Shown here in pieces: positions 1 to 7,417 of a stretch of 64,000 nucleotides of DNA. The stretch covers positions 124,001-188,000 of the forward strand of contig NZ_QOHH01000001.1 in assembly GCF_003319105.1 (NCBI RefSeq), given 5' to 3'. The translations under genes were made by a program, and so were the position numbers. Below the pieces are notes generated by a model, which searched no databases, was not told the DNA's origin, and worked only from the letters and a program-made list of their open reading frames with translations. Position 1 is the stretch's first letter, and each line of letters begins with the position of its first letter. Source of the DNA: Blastococcus sp. TF02-09. GTDB lineage: Bacteria; Actinomycetota; Actinomycetes; Mycobacteriales; Geodermatophilaceae.

Positions 1-764
1 GGCCGGTTGGCGCAGATGAGGGCGATCGAGTCGCCGGCCTGGAGGCCGTGGCCGCGGAGCGCGCGGGCCAGCTGGTTGGTGCGCGCGTTCAGCTCCCGGA
101 ACGTCCGGTCGCCCTGGGCGGAGCGGACCGCGGGCGCGTCCGGCTGCACCGTGGCCCAGAGGGCGCTCAGCATCCCGGTGGCGGTGGCCCGCTCGACGAG
201 TGCCTGGCGCGCGGCGGCATCGTCCTCGGTCCGGGCCTCGGCCTCGGTGACCTCCTCGTCGGGGGTCCGGCTCGCCTCGTCCTGGGGTGCGGTCGGCGGC
301 ATGCTGTCTCCTGACGGGGAGCGGTCGGGCCAGTGGCGGGCGCGGGCTGCGGTGTCGCGGTAGGAGTCCAGGGCGCGCCCCCAGGCGGCCAGCCCCGCCG
401 CGGCGTCCGGGGCGTCGTCGGGGGCCAGGTGCGTGGCCAGGTCGCGCAGGCGGGCCTCCGCCGCGCGGTCGGCCTCGGCGAGCACCTGCTCGCCGAGCTC
501 GGTGACCAGGTGGGTGACGTGGCGGCGGTCGGCCGGGTCCGTGCCGCGCTCGACCATCCCGCGGGCGACCAGGCCGTCCACGAGCGCGGTCACGCTGGGG
601 CGGCTCACGACCAGCCGCTGGGCGAGCGTGGAGGCGTTGACCGAGCCCTCCGACAGCAGGCTGAGCAGCCGGTACTGCGGAACGGAGAGATCGCAGCCGG
701 CGAGGGCCACCTCGACGTGCCGGGCGAGACGGGCGACCGTCCGGGCGCCGGTGGCTTCGATCAC
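1..764 (-). CDS. MarR-family regulator domain fused in frame to acyl-CoA synthetase (AMP-binding), C-terminus beyond window
   Basis: The minus frame is open from the GTG at 764 to the window edge with no stop. Residues 1 to about 140 are a MarR winged helix (LSVPQYRLLSLLSEG, then ASTLAQRLVVSRPSVTALVD, then the wing with DPADRRHVTHL). A charged linker follows. From about residue 155 the sequence becomes the N-terminus of an AMP-forming acyl-CoA ligase (TFRELNARTNQLARALRGHG, then GDSIALICANRP). CoA ligases make acyl-CoA from acid, ATP and CoA. MarR proteins of the CouR type are known to sense acyl-CoA products, so the fusion could put sensor and producer in one chain (inference). An ATG at 302 with a good ribosome site could give a free ligase. 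The motifs that would show ligase activity lie outside the window. The reading frame was checked triplet by triplet; whether the long form is made is not known. Confidence 0.75.
   Translation of the reverse strand, partial: MIEATGARTVARLARHVEVALAGCDLSVPQYRLLSLLSEGSVNASTLAQRLVVSRPSVTALVDGLVARGMVERGTDPADRRHVTHLVTELGEQVLAEADRAAEARLRDLATHLAPDDAPDAAAGLAAWGRALDSYRDTAARARHWPDRSPSGDSMPPTAPQDEASRTPDEEVTEAEARTEDDAAARQALVERATATGMLSALWATVQPDAPAVRSAQGDRTFRELNARTNQLARALRGHGLQAGDSIALICANR
300..312 (-). promoter_or_regulatory. internal ribosome binding site and ATG inside the MarR-ligase frame
   Basis: Reading the minus strand, AGGAG (308-312) sits six bases before an ATG (302-300) that is in frame with the upstream MarR domain. 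It falls exactly at the domain boundary, which is where a separate ligase gene would be expected to begin. It may produce a stand-alone ligase in addition to the fusion. A later loss of the MarR stop codon would also leave this arrangement. Confidence 0.55.
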
Positions 765-778
765 AATGGCTAACCATT
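765..778. promoter_or_regulatory. candidate MarR operator (AATGG-N4-CCATT)
   Basis: AATGGCTAACCATT has perfect 5-base arms around CTAA. It abuts the GTG start of the MarR-ligase frame at 764 and lies between that gene and the divergent TetR gene. Short palindromes overlapping the start of the regulated gene are typical of MarR autoregulation. The role is inferred from position and symmetry only. Confidence 0.4.
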
Positions 779-913
779 CAGGGTTCGAAGTTCTTTGGCA
801 AGAGGCTCCGCGACTCCTCGCGCACGGCCGTGCCGATCCCGTGAGGTGACGCAGGCCACTACGCGCCAGTACTGTTCCGGCGTTCCCGAGTGGTCGGGTC
901 GAGGGGTGGGCCG

Positions 914-1531
914 GTGCAGGGGAGCGGGCAGTCGCAGGGCAGCGCCTGGCAATGGAGCCGGACCGCCGACACGCGCCAGACCCTGATCGCCGCCGCCGGC
1001 GAGGTGTTCGCCCAGCGGGGGTTCGCCGAGTGCAGCGTGGCCGACGTCGTCGAGCGCGCCGGGCTCGGGGTGGGCAGCCTCTACCACCACTACGGGGGCA
1101 AGTCCGAGCTGTTCCTGGCCGTGTGGGAGGACCACCAGGCCGCCTACGAGGAGCGGGCGGCCACCGCCGTCGCCGTCGCCCGCCGGGCCGGGACGACGTC
1201 GCCGGCCGAGCTGTTCCTCGTGGGGGCGCGGGCCTACCTGGAGACGACGTGGGAGCGCCGGGCGCTGGCCCGGCTGTTCCTCGACGGGGACGGCCCGCCC
1301 GGGTTTTTCCTCGTGCGCAGCCGCCGGCGCAACGACTGGGTGCGGCAGAACGCGGTGCTGCTCGCCGTCGGCACCGGGCCGGCCGACCGGCTGCTGGTCT
1401 CGATCCTCACCGCGGCCATGGGTGAGGCGGGGCGCCAGATCATCGGCTGCGAGACCGAGGAGCAGGCCGTCGCGGTCACCGAGAGCGCCCTGGTGATCAT
1501 CCGCCGGCTGGCGGACCTGACGGAGAGCTGA
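914..1531 (+). CDS. TetR/AcrR-family transcriptional regulator
   Basis: About 205 residues, the usual TetR length. The N-terminal helix-turn-helix is clear (TRQTLIAAAGEVFAQRGF, then SVADVVERAGLGVGSLYHHY, then GKSELFLAVWEDH). The rest is the helical ligand and dimer domain. The GTG at 914 is chosen because GAGGGG lies seven bases upstream; the in-frame GTG at 890 has no ribosome site. The gene is convergent with the MFS exporter at 1497-3059 and their 3' ends overlap by about 35 bases, so it probably controls that pump or the divergent MarR-ligase gene. The ligand is unknown. Confidence 0.85.
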   Translation: MQGSGQSQGSAWQWSRTADTRQTLIAAAGEVFAQRGFAECSVADVVERAGLGVGSLYHHYGGKSELFLAVWEDHQAAYEERAATAVAVARRAGTTSPAELFLVGARAYLETTWERRALARLFLDGDGPPGFFLVRSRRRNDWVRQNAVLLAVGTGPADRLLVSILTAAMGEAGRQIIGCETEEQAVAVTESALVIIRRLADLTES

Positions 1532-3059
1532 GGGCCGCCTCCGCCCGCCGGCTGGCGCGCAGCGCCGCCAGCGAGGTGAGCACGGTGGCCGCGTTGAGCG
1601 CGAGCATCGTGAACAGGGTCAGCCGGTAGCCGGTCAGGAGGTCGGCGAGCCCGTCGGCGGAGACGTCGGACAACGTGCCGGCGAACGCGTACTGCCGGAG
1701 CTCGGGGGCCAGCGGAGCGGTGAGCACGGACAGGACGACGGCGGTGCCGACGACAAACCCGCTCTGCTGCAGCATCAGCCGCATCGCGTTGGCGATGCCC
1801 AGCCGGTCGTTCGGCATGGCGCCCATGAGCGCCGTCGTGTTGGACGGCATGAACAGCCCGGACCCGGCGCCGGCCAGGACGAGGCCCGCGGCGATCGCGA
1901 CGTAGCCGGCATCGGTGATCACCGACCAGGCGAGCACCGCGAGGCCGGCGCCGGTGCAGAGGTTGCCCACCACGGCCAGCGCCCGGGGGGAGATGCGCCG
2001 GTGGAAGAAGCCCGAGGACGACGAGAAGACCAGCGTCGACACCGCCAGCGGCAGCACGCGCAGACCGGCGTCCAGGGGGTCGACGCCCTGGACGGCCTGG
2101 AAGTACAGCGAGAAGAGCAGCAGGACGCCGGCCTGTGACGTGGAATTGAGGAACGAGGCGAGCAGGCCCAGGGCGAACGGCCGGTCGCGGAACAGCGTCA
2201 TGTCGACCAGCGGGTGGGTCACCCGGCGCTCGAAGAGCACGAAGGTCGGCATGCCGAGGAGGAAGACGACCAGGCCGCCGATGACCACCCAGCTGGTCCA
2301 GCCCAGGGTCGTCGCCTGCGACAGCGCCGCGAGACCGCTGCCCAGCGCCACGATGACGAGCAGGTTGCCCGGCACGTCGATGCCCTGGCGCTGGCCGGAC
2401 CGGGCGACGCGGGGGAGGGCCCAGGCGCCCCAGGCCAGGCAGAGCAGCCCGATCGGCACGTTGAACCAGAACACCCAGCGCCAGCCGGCGTGCTCGGCGA
2501 GCACCCCGCCGACGGTCGGGCCGAGCAGCTGGGCCACCGAGAAGGACGCCAGGTAGATGCCCATGCCCTGTCCGAGGCGGGCGCGGGGGAAGGCCGCGGT
2601 GACCAGCGCTGCGCTGTTGGTGAGCAGCATCGCCGCGCCCGCGGCCTGGAGGACCCGCAGTCCGACCACCGTCCAGGCGTTGGGCGCCAGGCCGCACAGG
2701 AAGCTGGCGAGGGTGAAGGTCGCCAGACCCATCAGGTACATCTGCCGGCGCCCGAACATGTCGGCGAGCCGGCCGAAGAAGATCATCAGGCCGGTGTTCG
2801 CCAGCATGAAGGCCAGCAGCATCCAGCTGGCCGCCGTCGCGCTGGCGTCGAAGTGCCGGACCACGGTGGGCAGCGCGACGTTCAGCGCGCTCCCGGACAT
2901 GCCGGAGAAGATGCTGGCGAGGCTGACGACCGAGAGGGTGCGCCAGGCCTCTGTCATGACCGCGCGCTCGTCGGGCGCCTCCTCGGGGCCAACCTCCGCG
3001 GGTGCGGGCGTCGGGGCCACGGCGACCTCGCTGCTGGTGCTGCGTGCGTCGGTGGCCAT
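1497..3059 (-). CDS. MFS drug exporter, DHA2 (EmrB/QacA-like) family
   Basis: A 520-residue integral membrane protein, long enough for the 14-helix DHA2 type of proton-driven exporter. The first helix region follows a 40-residue cytoplasmic tail (LSVVSLASIFSGMSGSALNV). The MFS loop 2-3 motif appears as GRLADMFGRRQMYL, and motif C is suggested by the GPTVGG stretch in helix 5. The start at 3059 is preferred over an upstream ATG at 3119 because GAGGGG lies seven bases before it. The convergent TetR gene is the likely regulator. The substrate cannot be read from sequence; multidrug or metabolite export is the family default. Confidence 0.85.
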   Translation of the reverse strand: MATDARSTSSEVAVAPTPAPAEVGPEEAPDERAVMTEAWRTLSVVSLASIFSGMSGSALNVALPTVVRHFDASATAASWMLLAFMLANTGLMIFFGRLADMFGRRQMYLMGLATFTLASFLCGLAPNAWTVVGLRVLQAAGAAMLLTNSAALVTAAFPRARLGQGMGIYLASFSVAQLLGPTVGGVLAEHAGWRWVFWFNVPIGLLCLAWGAWALPRVARSGQRQGIDVPGNLLVIVALGSGLAALSQATTLGWTSWVVIGGLVVFLLGMPTFVLFERRVTHPLVDMTLFRDRPFALGLLASFLNSTSQAGVLLLFSLYFQAVQGVDPLDAGLRVLPLAVSTLVFSSSSGFFHRRISPRALAVVGNLCTGAGLAVLAWSVITDAGYVAIAAGLVLAGAGSGLFMPSNTTALMGAMPNDRLGIANAMRLMLQQSGFVVGTAVVLSVLTAPLAPELRQYAFAGTLSDVSADGLADLLTGYRLTLFTMLALNAATVLTSLAALRASRRAEAALSSPSGPPAGG

Positions 3060-3106
3060 GCGTCCCCTCGGCGATCGGGTCGCCGCCTCTCGGGCGGCCC
3101 AGGCGG

Positions 3107-3136
3107 TTGACTCCGGCAATCCTGGAACCCGATTCT
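3107..3136 (+). promoter_or_regulatory. candidate vegetative promoter for the SDR gene at 3167
   Basis: TTGACT (3107-3112) and GATTCT (3131-3136) are separated by 18 bases. They lie in the divergent gap between the exporter and the SDR. The transcription start would fall near 3143, upstream of the GGAGG ribosome site and the ATG at 3167. Confidence 0.4.
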
Positions 3137-3166
3137 AGGGGGCACCGACGAGAAGGAGGCTGCCCG

Positions 3167-4084
3167 ATGCAATCCGACGAGCAACGCGTGGTCATCGTGA
3201 CGGGTGCGGCCCGGGGGATCGGCCGGGGGCACGCCCTCGAGTTCGCCCGGCAGGGCTACGCCGTCGTGGTCAACGACCTGGGTGCCGAGGTGGACGGCAC
3301 GGGTGGCTCGACCGGGCCCGCGGGCGAGGTCGTCGACGAGATCCGGGCCCTGGGCGGTCAGGCCGTCGCGAACGGCGACGACGTCTCGGACTTCGCGGCC
3401 GCCGAGCAGCTCGTGCGCTCGACGATCGACCGGTTCGGCCGGGTCGACGTCCTGGTCAACAACGCCGGCATCCTGCGCGACCGGATGCTGGTCAACATGT
3501 CCGAGGAGGAGTGGGATGCGGTCATCCGGGTGCACCTCAAGGGCACGTTCGCCCCGCTGCGCCACGCGGCCGCCTACTGGCGTGAGGAGCACCGGGCGGG
3601 CCGACCGGTCGACGCCCGGGTCATCAACACGACGTCGTCGTCGGGCATCTACGGCAACCAGGGGCAGGCGAACTACGGCGCGGCCAAGGCCGGGATCGCC
3701 GCGTTCACCGTGATCACCGCGATGGAGCTGGGGCGCTACGGCGTCACGGTCAACGCGGTCGCGCCGGCGGCCCTGACCCGGATGACGGAGAACCTGCGGC
3801 CCGACCGGGAGAGGCCGGACCCGGACGCGTTCGACCCGTCCGCCGCGGACAACATCGCGCCGCTGGTGGTGTGGCTGGCCGGACCCGCGGCCCGCGAGGT
3901 CACCGGGCGGGTGTTCAACGTGCGCGGCGGCATGATCAGCGTGGCCGAGGGGTGGCAGGCCGGTCCGGGCGTCGACAAGGGCGCGCGGTGGACGGTCGAG
4001 GAGCTCGACGACGTCCTCCCCGGTCTGGTCGCGAAGGCGGCGCCGAACGCCGACCAGCGCGGCATCCGGCCGGCCGCGGGCTGA
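3167..4084 (+). CDS. short-chain dehydrogenase/reductase, hydroxyacyl-CoA dehydrogenase type
   Basis: 305 residues. The Rossmann NAD(P) motif is TGAARGIGRG near residue 13, NNAG follows at about residue 100, and the catalytic pair is Y170 and K174 in NYGAAKAG. It is longer than a FabG (about 250) and has the DLGAEVDGTGG insertion and extended C-terminus seen in the dehydrogenase unit of multifunctional beta-oxidation enzymes and their free-standing actinobacterial relatives. Oxidation of a 3-hydroxyacyl-CoA is therefore likely, but substrate assignment is inference. GGAGG precedes the ATG. It is divergent from the exporter and followed by a GNAT gene after 54 bases. Confidence 0.8.
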   Translation: MQSDEQRVVIVTGAARGIGRGHALEFARQGYAVVVNDLGAEVDGTGGSTGPAGEVVDEIRALGGQAVANGDDVSDFAAAEQLVRSTIDRFGRVDVLVNNAGILRDRMLVNMSEEEWDAVIRVHLKGTFAPLRHAAAYWREEHRAGRPVDARVINTTSSSGIYGNQGQANYGAAKAGIAAFTVITAMELGRYGVTVNAVAPAALTRMTENLRPDRERPDPDAFDPSAADNIAPLVVWLAGPAAREVTGRVFNVRGGMISVAEGWQAGPGVDKGARWTVEELDDVLPGLVAKAAPNADQRGIRPAAG

Positions 4085-4138
4085 CTCCGGCGGGGTGCGG
4101 CGCCGTACGTCGGTGCTGCGCCCCGGCACACTCGCGGC

Positions 4139-4636
4139 ATGGACGACGTCGGCTGGGGACCGCTGCCGGGCATCGACGGTGCGTCCGTGCGCCGGGCGGG
4201 CGCCGCCGACCTGCCCGCGTTGGTCGCGCTGCTCGCCGACGACCCCCTCGGTGCCGCCCGGGAGGCGCCGGGTGAGGACCTGGCCCCGTACGCGCGCGCC
4301 TTCGCGGCCGTCGACGCCGATCCGGCGCACCTGCTCGTCGTCGTGGCGGACGGCGAGGACGTCGTCGGCACCCTGCAGCTGTCGTTCCTGCCCGGCTTGT
4401 CCCGCAGAGGTGCGCTGCGGGCCCAGGTCGAGGGCGTCCGCGTCCGTGCCGACCGCCGTGGGGACGGGGTGGGGGAGGCGCTCCTGCGCTGGGCGGTCGC
4501 CGCGGCCGCCCGACGGGGGTGCGCGCTGGTGCAGCTCACCAGCGACAGCACGCGCGCCGATGCGCACCGCTTCTACGAGCGGATGGGGTTCGTCGCGTCG
4601 CACACGGGGTTCAAGCTGACGCTCGACGGCTCCTAG
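4139..4636 (+). CDS. GNAT-family N-acetyltransferase
   Basis: 165 residues with a complete GNAT fold. The acetyl-CoA pyrophosphate loop is seen as VEGVRVRADRRGDGVGEALL, followed by the helix RWAVAAAARRG and the late motif DAHRFYERMGFVASHTGFK. Such enzymes move acetyl from acetyl-CoA to an amine; the acceptor is not predictable. A CACACT hexamer ends six bases before the ATG, consistent with a leaderless message. The TAG stop lies inside the -10-like hexamer of the next gene. Confidence 0.8.
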   Translation: MDDVGWGPLPGIDGASVRRAGAADLPALVALLADDPLGAAREAPGEDLAPYARAFAAVDADPAHLLVVVADGEDVVGTLQLSFLPGLSRRGALRAQVEGVRVRADRRGDGVGEALLRWAVAAAARRGCALVQLTSDSTRADAHRFYERMGFVASHTGFKLTLDGS

Positions 4637-4639
4637 GGT
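4634..4639 (+). promoter_or_regulatory. -10-like hexamer TAGGGT for ankyrin gene 1
   Basis: TAGGGT ends six bases before the GTG at 4646, the spacing expected for a leaderless mRNA. The same TCCTAGGGTGT string recurs ahead of the second ankyrin gene (TAGGGT at 5087-5092), so the control region appears to have been duplicated with the gene. The TAG is also the stop codon of the GNAT gene. Confidence 0.4.
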
Positions 4640-4645
4640 GTGCCC

Positions 4646-5044
4646 GTGACCAGCGAACCGATGGATCCCCAGCTGCTCGAGGTGGCCCGCCGCATGTTCG
4701 ACCTGGCGCGGTTCGGCCACACCGAGGAGCTGGTGTCCTACATCGACCGCCGGGCGCCGGTGAACCTCACCAACGAGAAGGGCGACACGCTGCTGCTGCT
4801 CGCGGCCTACTACGGCCATGCGGAGACGGTGGCGGCGCTGCTCGCGCGCGGGGCCGACCACGCGCGGGTCAACGACCAGGGGCAGACGGCGCTGGCCGCG
4901 GCGGTGTTCAAACAGTCGGCCGAGACCGTCGGCCACCTGCTGGCCGCGGGTGCCGATCCGGACCTGGGTGGCCAGAGCGCCCGGGCGACGGCGCAGTTCT
5001 TCGGGCTCACCGCGATGACCGAACTGCTCGACGCGCCGCGCTGA
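4646..5044 (+). CDS. ankyrin-repeat protein, copy 1
   Basis: 132 residues and no signal peptide. Three or so ankyrin units are visible: EKGDTLLLLAAYYGHAETVAALLARGA, DQGQTALAAAVFKQSAETVGHLLAAGA and a degenerate last unit ending in ATAQFFGLTAMTELLDAPR. Ankyrin stacks bind protein partners, and the partner here is unknown. A paralogue of near-identical layout follows at 5101-5499. The GTG at 4646 is chosen for its leaderless spacing; GTG 4640 and ATG 4661 are alternatives. Confidence 0.85.
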   Translation: MTSEPMDPQLLEVARRMFDLARFGHTEELVSYIDRRAPVNLTNEKGDTLLLLAAYYGHAETVAALLARGADHARVNDQGQTALAAAVFKQSAETVGHLLAAGADPDLGGQSARATAQFFGLTAMTELLDAPR

Positions 5045-5100
5045 TCCCCGCCGTCCGGGCACTGTCGCCGCTGTCCCCGGTGCTCCTAGGGTGTCGCTCC

Positions 5101-5499
5101 ATGAGCACCGAGGGCAGCTCGTCCCGCGGCACGGTCCCCGCCGGCCACCTGTTCGACCTCGCCCGTTCAGGTGCCACCGAGGAGCTGGCGGCCTACATCG
5201 ACGCCGGCGTCCCGGTCGACCTGACCAACACCGCGGGCGACACGCTCCTGCTGCTCGCCGCCTACTACGCGCACGGCGACACCGTGGCTGCCCTGCTGGC
5301 CCGGGGAGCCGACCACTCCCGCGTCAACGACAAGGGGCAGACGGCGTTGGCCGCGGCGGTGTTCAAGCAGTCCGCGGAGGCCGTCGAGCACCTGCTCGCC
5401 GCCGGCGCCGACCCCGACCTGGGCGAGATGAACGCCCGGATGACGGCCCACTTCTTCGGCCTGCCCGCCATGACCGAGCTCCTCGACGGTCCTCGCTGA
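5101..5499 (+). CDS. ankyrin-repeat protein, copy 2
   Basis: 132 residues, clearly a tandem duplicate of the preceding gene. It shares GDTLLLLAAYY, VAALLARGADH, GQTALAAAVFKQSAE and AMTELLD, while the N-terminus (MSTEGSSSRGTVPAG) differs. The ATG at 5101 follows TAGGGT (5087-5092) by eight bases, so the message is probably leaderless. Cytoplasmic protein-binding role by family; partner unknown. It is convergent with the DUF222 gene. Confidence 0.85.
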   Translation: MSTEGSSSRGTVPAGHLFDLARSGATEELAAYIDAGVPVDLTNTAGDTLLLLAAYYAHGDTVAALLARGADHSRVNDKGQTALAAAVFKQSAEAVEHLLAAGADPDLGEMNARMTAHFFGLPAMTELLDGPR

Positions 5500-5526
5500 C
5501 CCCACGCCGCACTGACCCCGCTCGGT

Positions 5527-7101
5527 TCAGAACGGCGGTGGGCTCTCGTCGACCGGTGCCGGTCGAGGCGGTGGGAGTGCGCGCTGCTCGTGGAGACCCG
5601 GTGGTCGGGTCGTGCGGGTGATCCCGGACGGGGTGGTGACGGTGAGGGTGCCATCGGGACCCATTCGGAAGCGCCAGTTGCGGGCGAAGGTCTTGAGCCG
5701 GTGGTGGCTCCGGCACAGGCAGCAGAGGTTCTGGCAGGCGGTGCGGCCGCCGCAGTCGTAGGGCAGGACGTGGTCGAGGTCGGTGCGGCCGGCGGGTTGT
5801 CCGCAGCCGGGATGCCGGCAGGTGCGGTCCCGCAGCCGGGCGAAACGTTCCTGCGCGGCGGTGTGTGCGTAGCCGGGGACCTCGGGGGGTGGGCCGAGCA
5901 CCGGGCAGTCGCAGTCGAGATCCGGGTGCTGCTGGGCGCAGCCGCGGCCCGCGAGGCCGGCCAGCTCGGAGGCGGTGGCGGTGGCCAGCAGGGTGCCCTG
6001 GTCGTCGGTGAGGGCGACGGCGAGGCTGCCGCCGGCCGGCGCGGTCACGCCGAGGGCGCCGAGCTGGGTGAGCAGCTCGCGCAGGTGCGCGGCGGTGATC
6101 GGAGTGCCCTGCACGCTGGGTACTGCCGCGCCCGCGGCCGCCCGGGCGACACGCTCGTCCGCCTCGCCCGGTGCTCCTGACTCGTCCGCCGTGGCGGGCT
6201 GGCCCGCCGCGGGGTGGGCCGCGGCGCGCGGATGTCCCGGCGGGCGGAGCGCGGACAGCGGGGCGGTGAGGGTGAGGTGGCCGGTCATCGTCGGGCGGGA
6301 GGTGTCCCAGGGGCGCAGCACGAGCGCGGCGTGCGCCTCGGTGCGCAGCACTCCGATCGGCCGGTCGTCCCCGCCGGTGCGGGCGAGCTGGGCGGCCTGG
6401 TCGATGGTCGACCACATCGCCGCCGCCACCGCCGCAGGCGCCTCGGTGGCCAGCACCGACATGCCATCGGCGGTCGGGTACAGCCGTACCGCCGCCCGCC
6501 GTTCGGCCTCCACCCGCCGCCGTTCGGCGAACTCCTCGTCGGCTGCTTCCGCCGCGGCGACCAGCCGCCTGCGCAGTGTTGCTGCTGACAACCCCGCCGC
6601 CAGCGGCAGCACCGCCGGCACCACGACCGCGACCACCTCGTCAGAGGCGGTGCCGAGCACGTCGGCGAACACCCGGGCCCGGTAGTCGTCCAGCTGTCCG
6701 GCGGCACGGGCCGCGTGCACCGCCGGCATCCGCTCCACCAGCTGGTGGGCATCGGACAGCACCTGGGTGGCGAACGGGCGACCGCAGTTGAGCACCAGCG
6801 CCAGCTCGTCGGGCAGGAACTCCGACGTCCCCGGCACCGGCGAGCCCTGGGCCCGCCGCCGCGCACCGGGATGCCCGGGCGGGGGGTCGTCGGCGTCCGG
6901 CCGGGCGGCGGCCAGGGCCATGACCAGTTCCGCCTCGTAGGCGGCGTCCATCGCCTTGCGCGCCTGCACCCGCTGGAGCTCGAGGGTCACTTCCTCGGCC
7001 GACAGCTGCTCGACCGGGAACCGCTCGACCGACGGCGCACGCCACAGCCACCACTCGACCAGCCCGCCCTCGGGCGAGGGGTCCAGCTCGGCCACTGACA
7101 T
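5527..7101 (-). CDS. DUF222 (13E12-repeat family) protein with C-terminal HNH endonuclease domain
   Basis: 524 residues. The N-terminal two thirds is the helical DUF222 region (GRPFATQVLSDAHQLVERMP, then LDDYRARVFADVL). The C-terminus is an HNH nuclease motif with zinc cysteines: CRHPGCGQPAGRTDLDHV, then the NLCCLCRSHHRLK helix. The family is multi-copy in actinobacteria, and members in Mycobacterium tuberculosis are known LexA targets. A near-perfect SOS box abuts the start codon here, so DNA-damage induction is likely. The biological role of the family is not settled. With so little room for a ribosome site, the transcript may be leaderless. Confidence 0.9.
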   Translation of the reverse strand: MSVAELDPSPEGGLVEWWLWRAPSVERFPVEQLSAEEVTLELQRVQARKAMDAAYEAELVMALAAARPDADDPPPGHPGARRRAQGSPVPGTSEFLPDELALVLNCGRPFATQVLSDAHQLVERMPAVHAARAAGQLDDYRARVFADVLGTASDEVVAVVVPAVLPLAAGLSAATLRRRLVAAAEAADEEFAERRRVEAERRAAVRLYPTADGMSVLATEAPAAVAAAMWSTIDQAAQLARTGGDDRPIGVLRTEAHAALVLRPWDTSRPTMTGHLTLTAPLSALRPPGHPRAAAHPAAGQPATADESGAPGEADERVARAAAGAAVPSVQGTPITAAHLRELLTQLGALGVTAPAGGSLAVALTDDQGTLLATATASELAGLAGRGCAQQHPDLDCDCPVLGPPPEVPGYAHTAAQERFARLRDRTCRHPGCGQPAGRTDLDHVLPYDCGGRTACQNLCCLCRSHHRLKTFARNWRFRMGPDGTLTVTTPSGITRTTRPPGLHEQRALPPPRPAPVDESPPPF

Positions 7102-7104
7102 GCA

Positions 7105-7120
7105 TCGAACATACGTTCGG
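7105..7120. promoter_or_regulatory. LexA-binding SOS box
   Basis: TCGAACATACGTTCGG matches the mycobacterial SOS consensus TCGAAC-N4-GTTCGA at 11 of 12 fixed positions; only the last base differs. It sits three bases upstream of the ATG of the DUF222/HNH gene (7101). LexA bound there should block transcription of that gene until DNA damage. Confidence 0.8.
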
Positions 7121-7417
7121 GGTACGACAGTTCTCTCCGGCTCCGGTCAGCCGGCACCGATTCCGGGTGGGCGGCCGACACCGGGGGACCGGCCTCGGCC
7201 GTCAGGTGACCGGCGGAGCAGGCGTGGTGGTCCTCAACTGCGTCGGCGCCGCCCGGCTTCGTCGCGGGGGAGCGAATGCCGCCAACGTGCCGGCGCCGGC
7301 ATGCCGCCGTTGGTCGCGGAACTCCCGCGCCGCGGCGGGCGGGAGCGTGGAGACCGCACGGGGCTTGGGTGGAGACTCCGGGGGTAGGGGGGCGCACGAG
7401 AGGGGAGGTGGGCTGCG
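7121..7417. other. intergenic region between DUF222 gene and AI-2E transporter gene
   Basis: No reading frame here has supporting codon structure or a recognisable product. It should hold the divergent promoters. A 14-base perfect palindrome TGCCGGCGCCGGCA lies at 7288-7301. GGGGAGG near 7401-7407 is the ribosome site for the GTG at 7418. I see no clear RNA gene. Confidence 0.5.

Noticed and set aside
7288-7301. TGCCGGCGCCGGCA palindrome as an operator
   Set aside because: Composed only of GC-rich self-complementary steps that arise often by chance at this base composition, and not placed at a promoter element.
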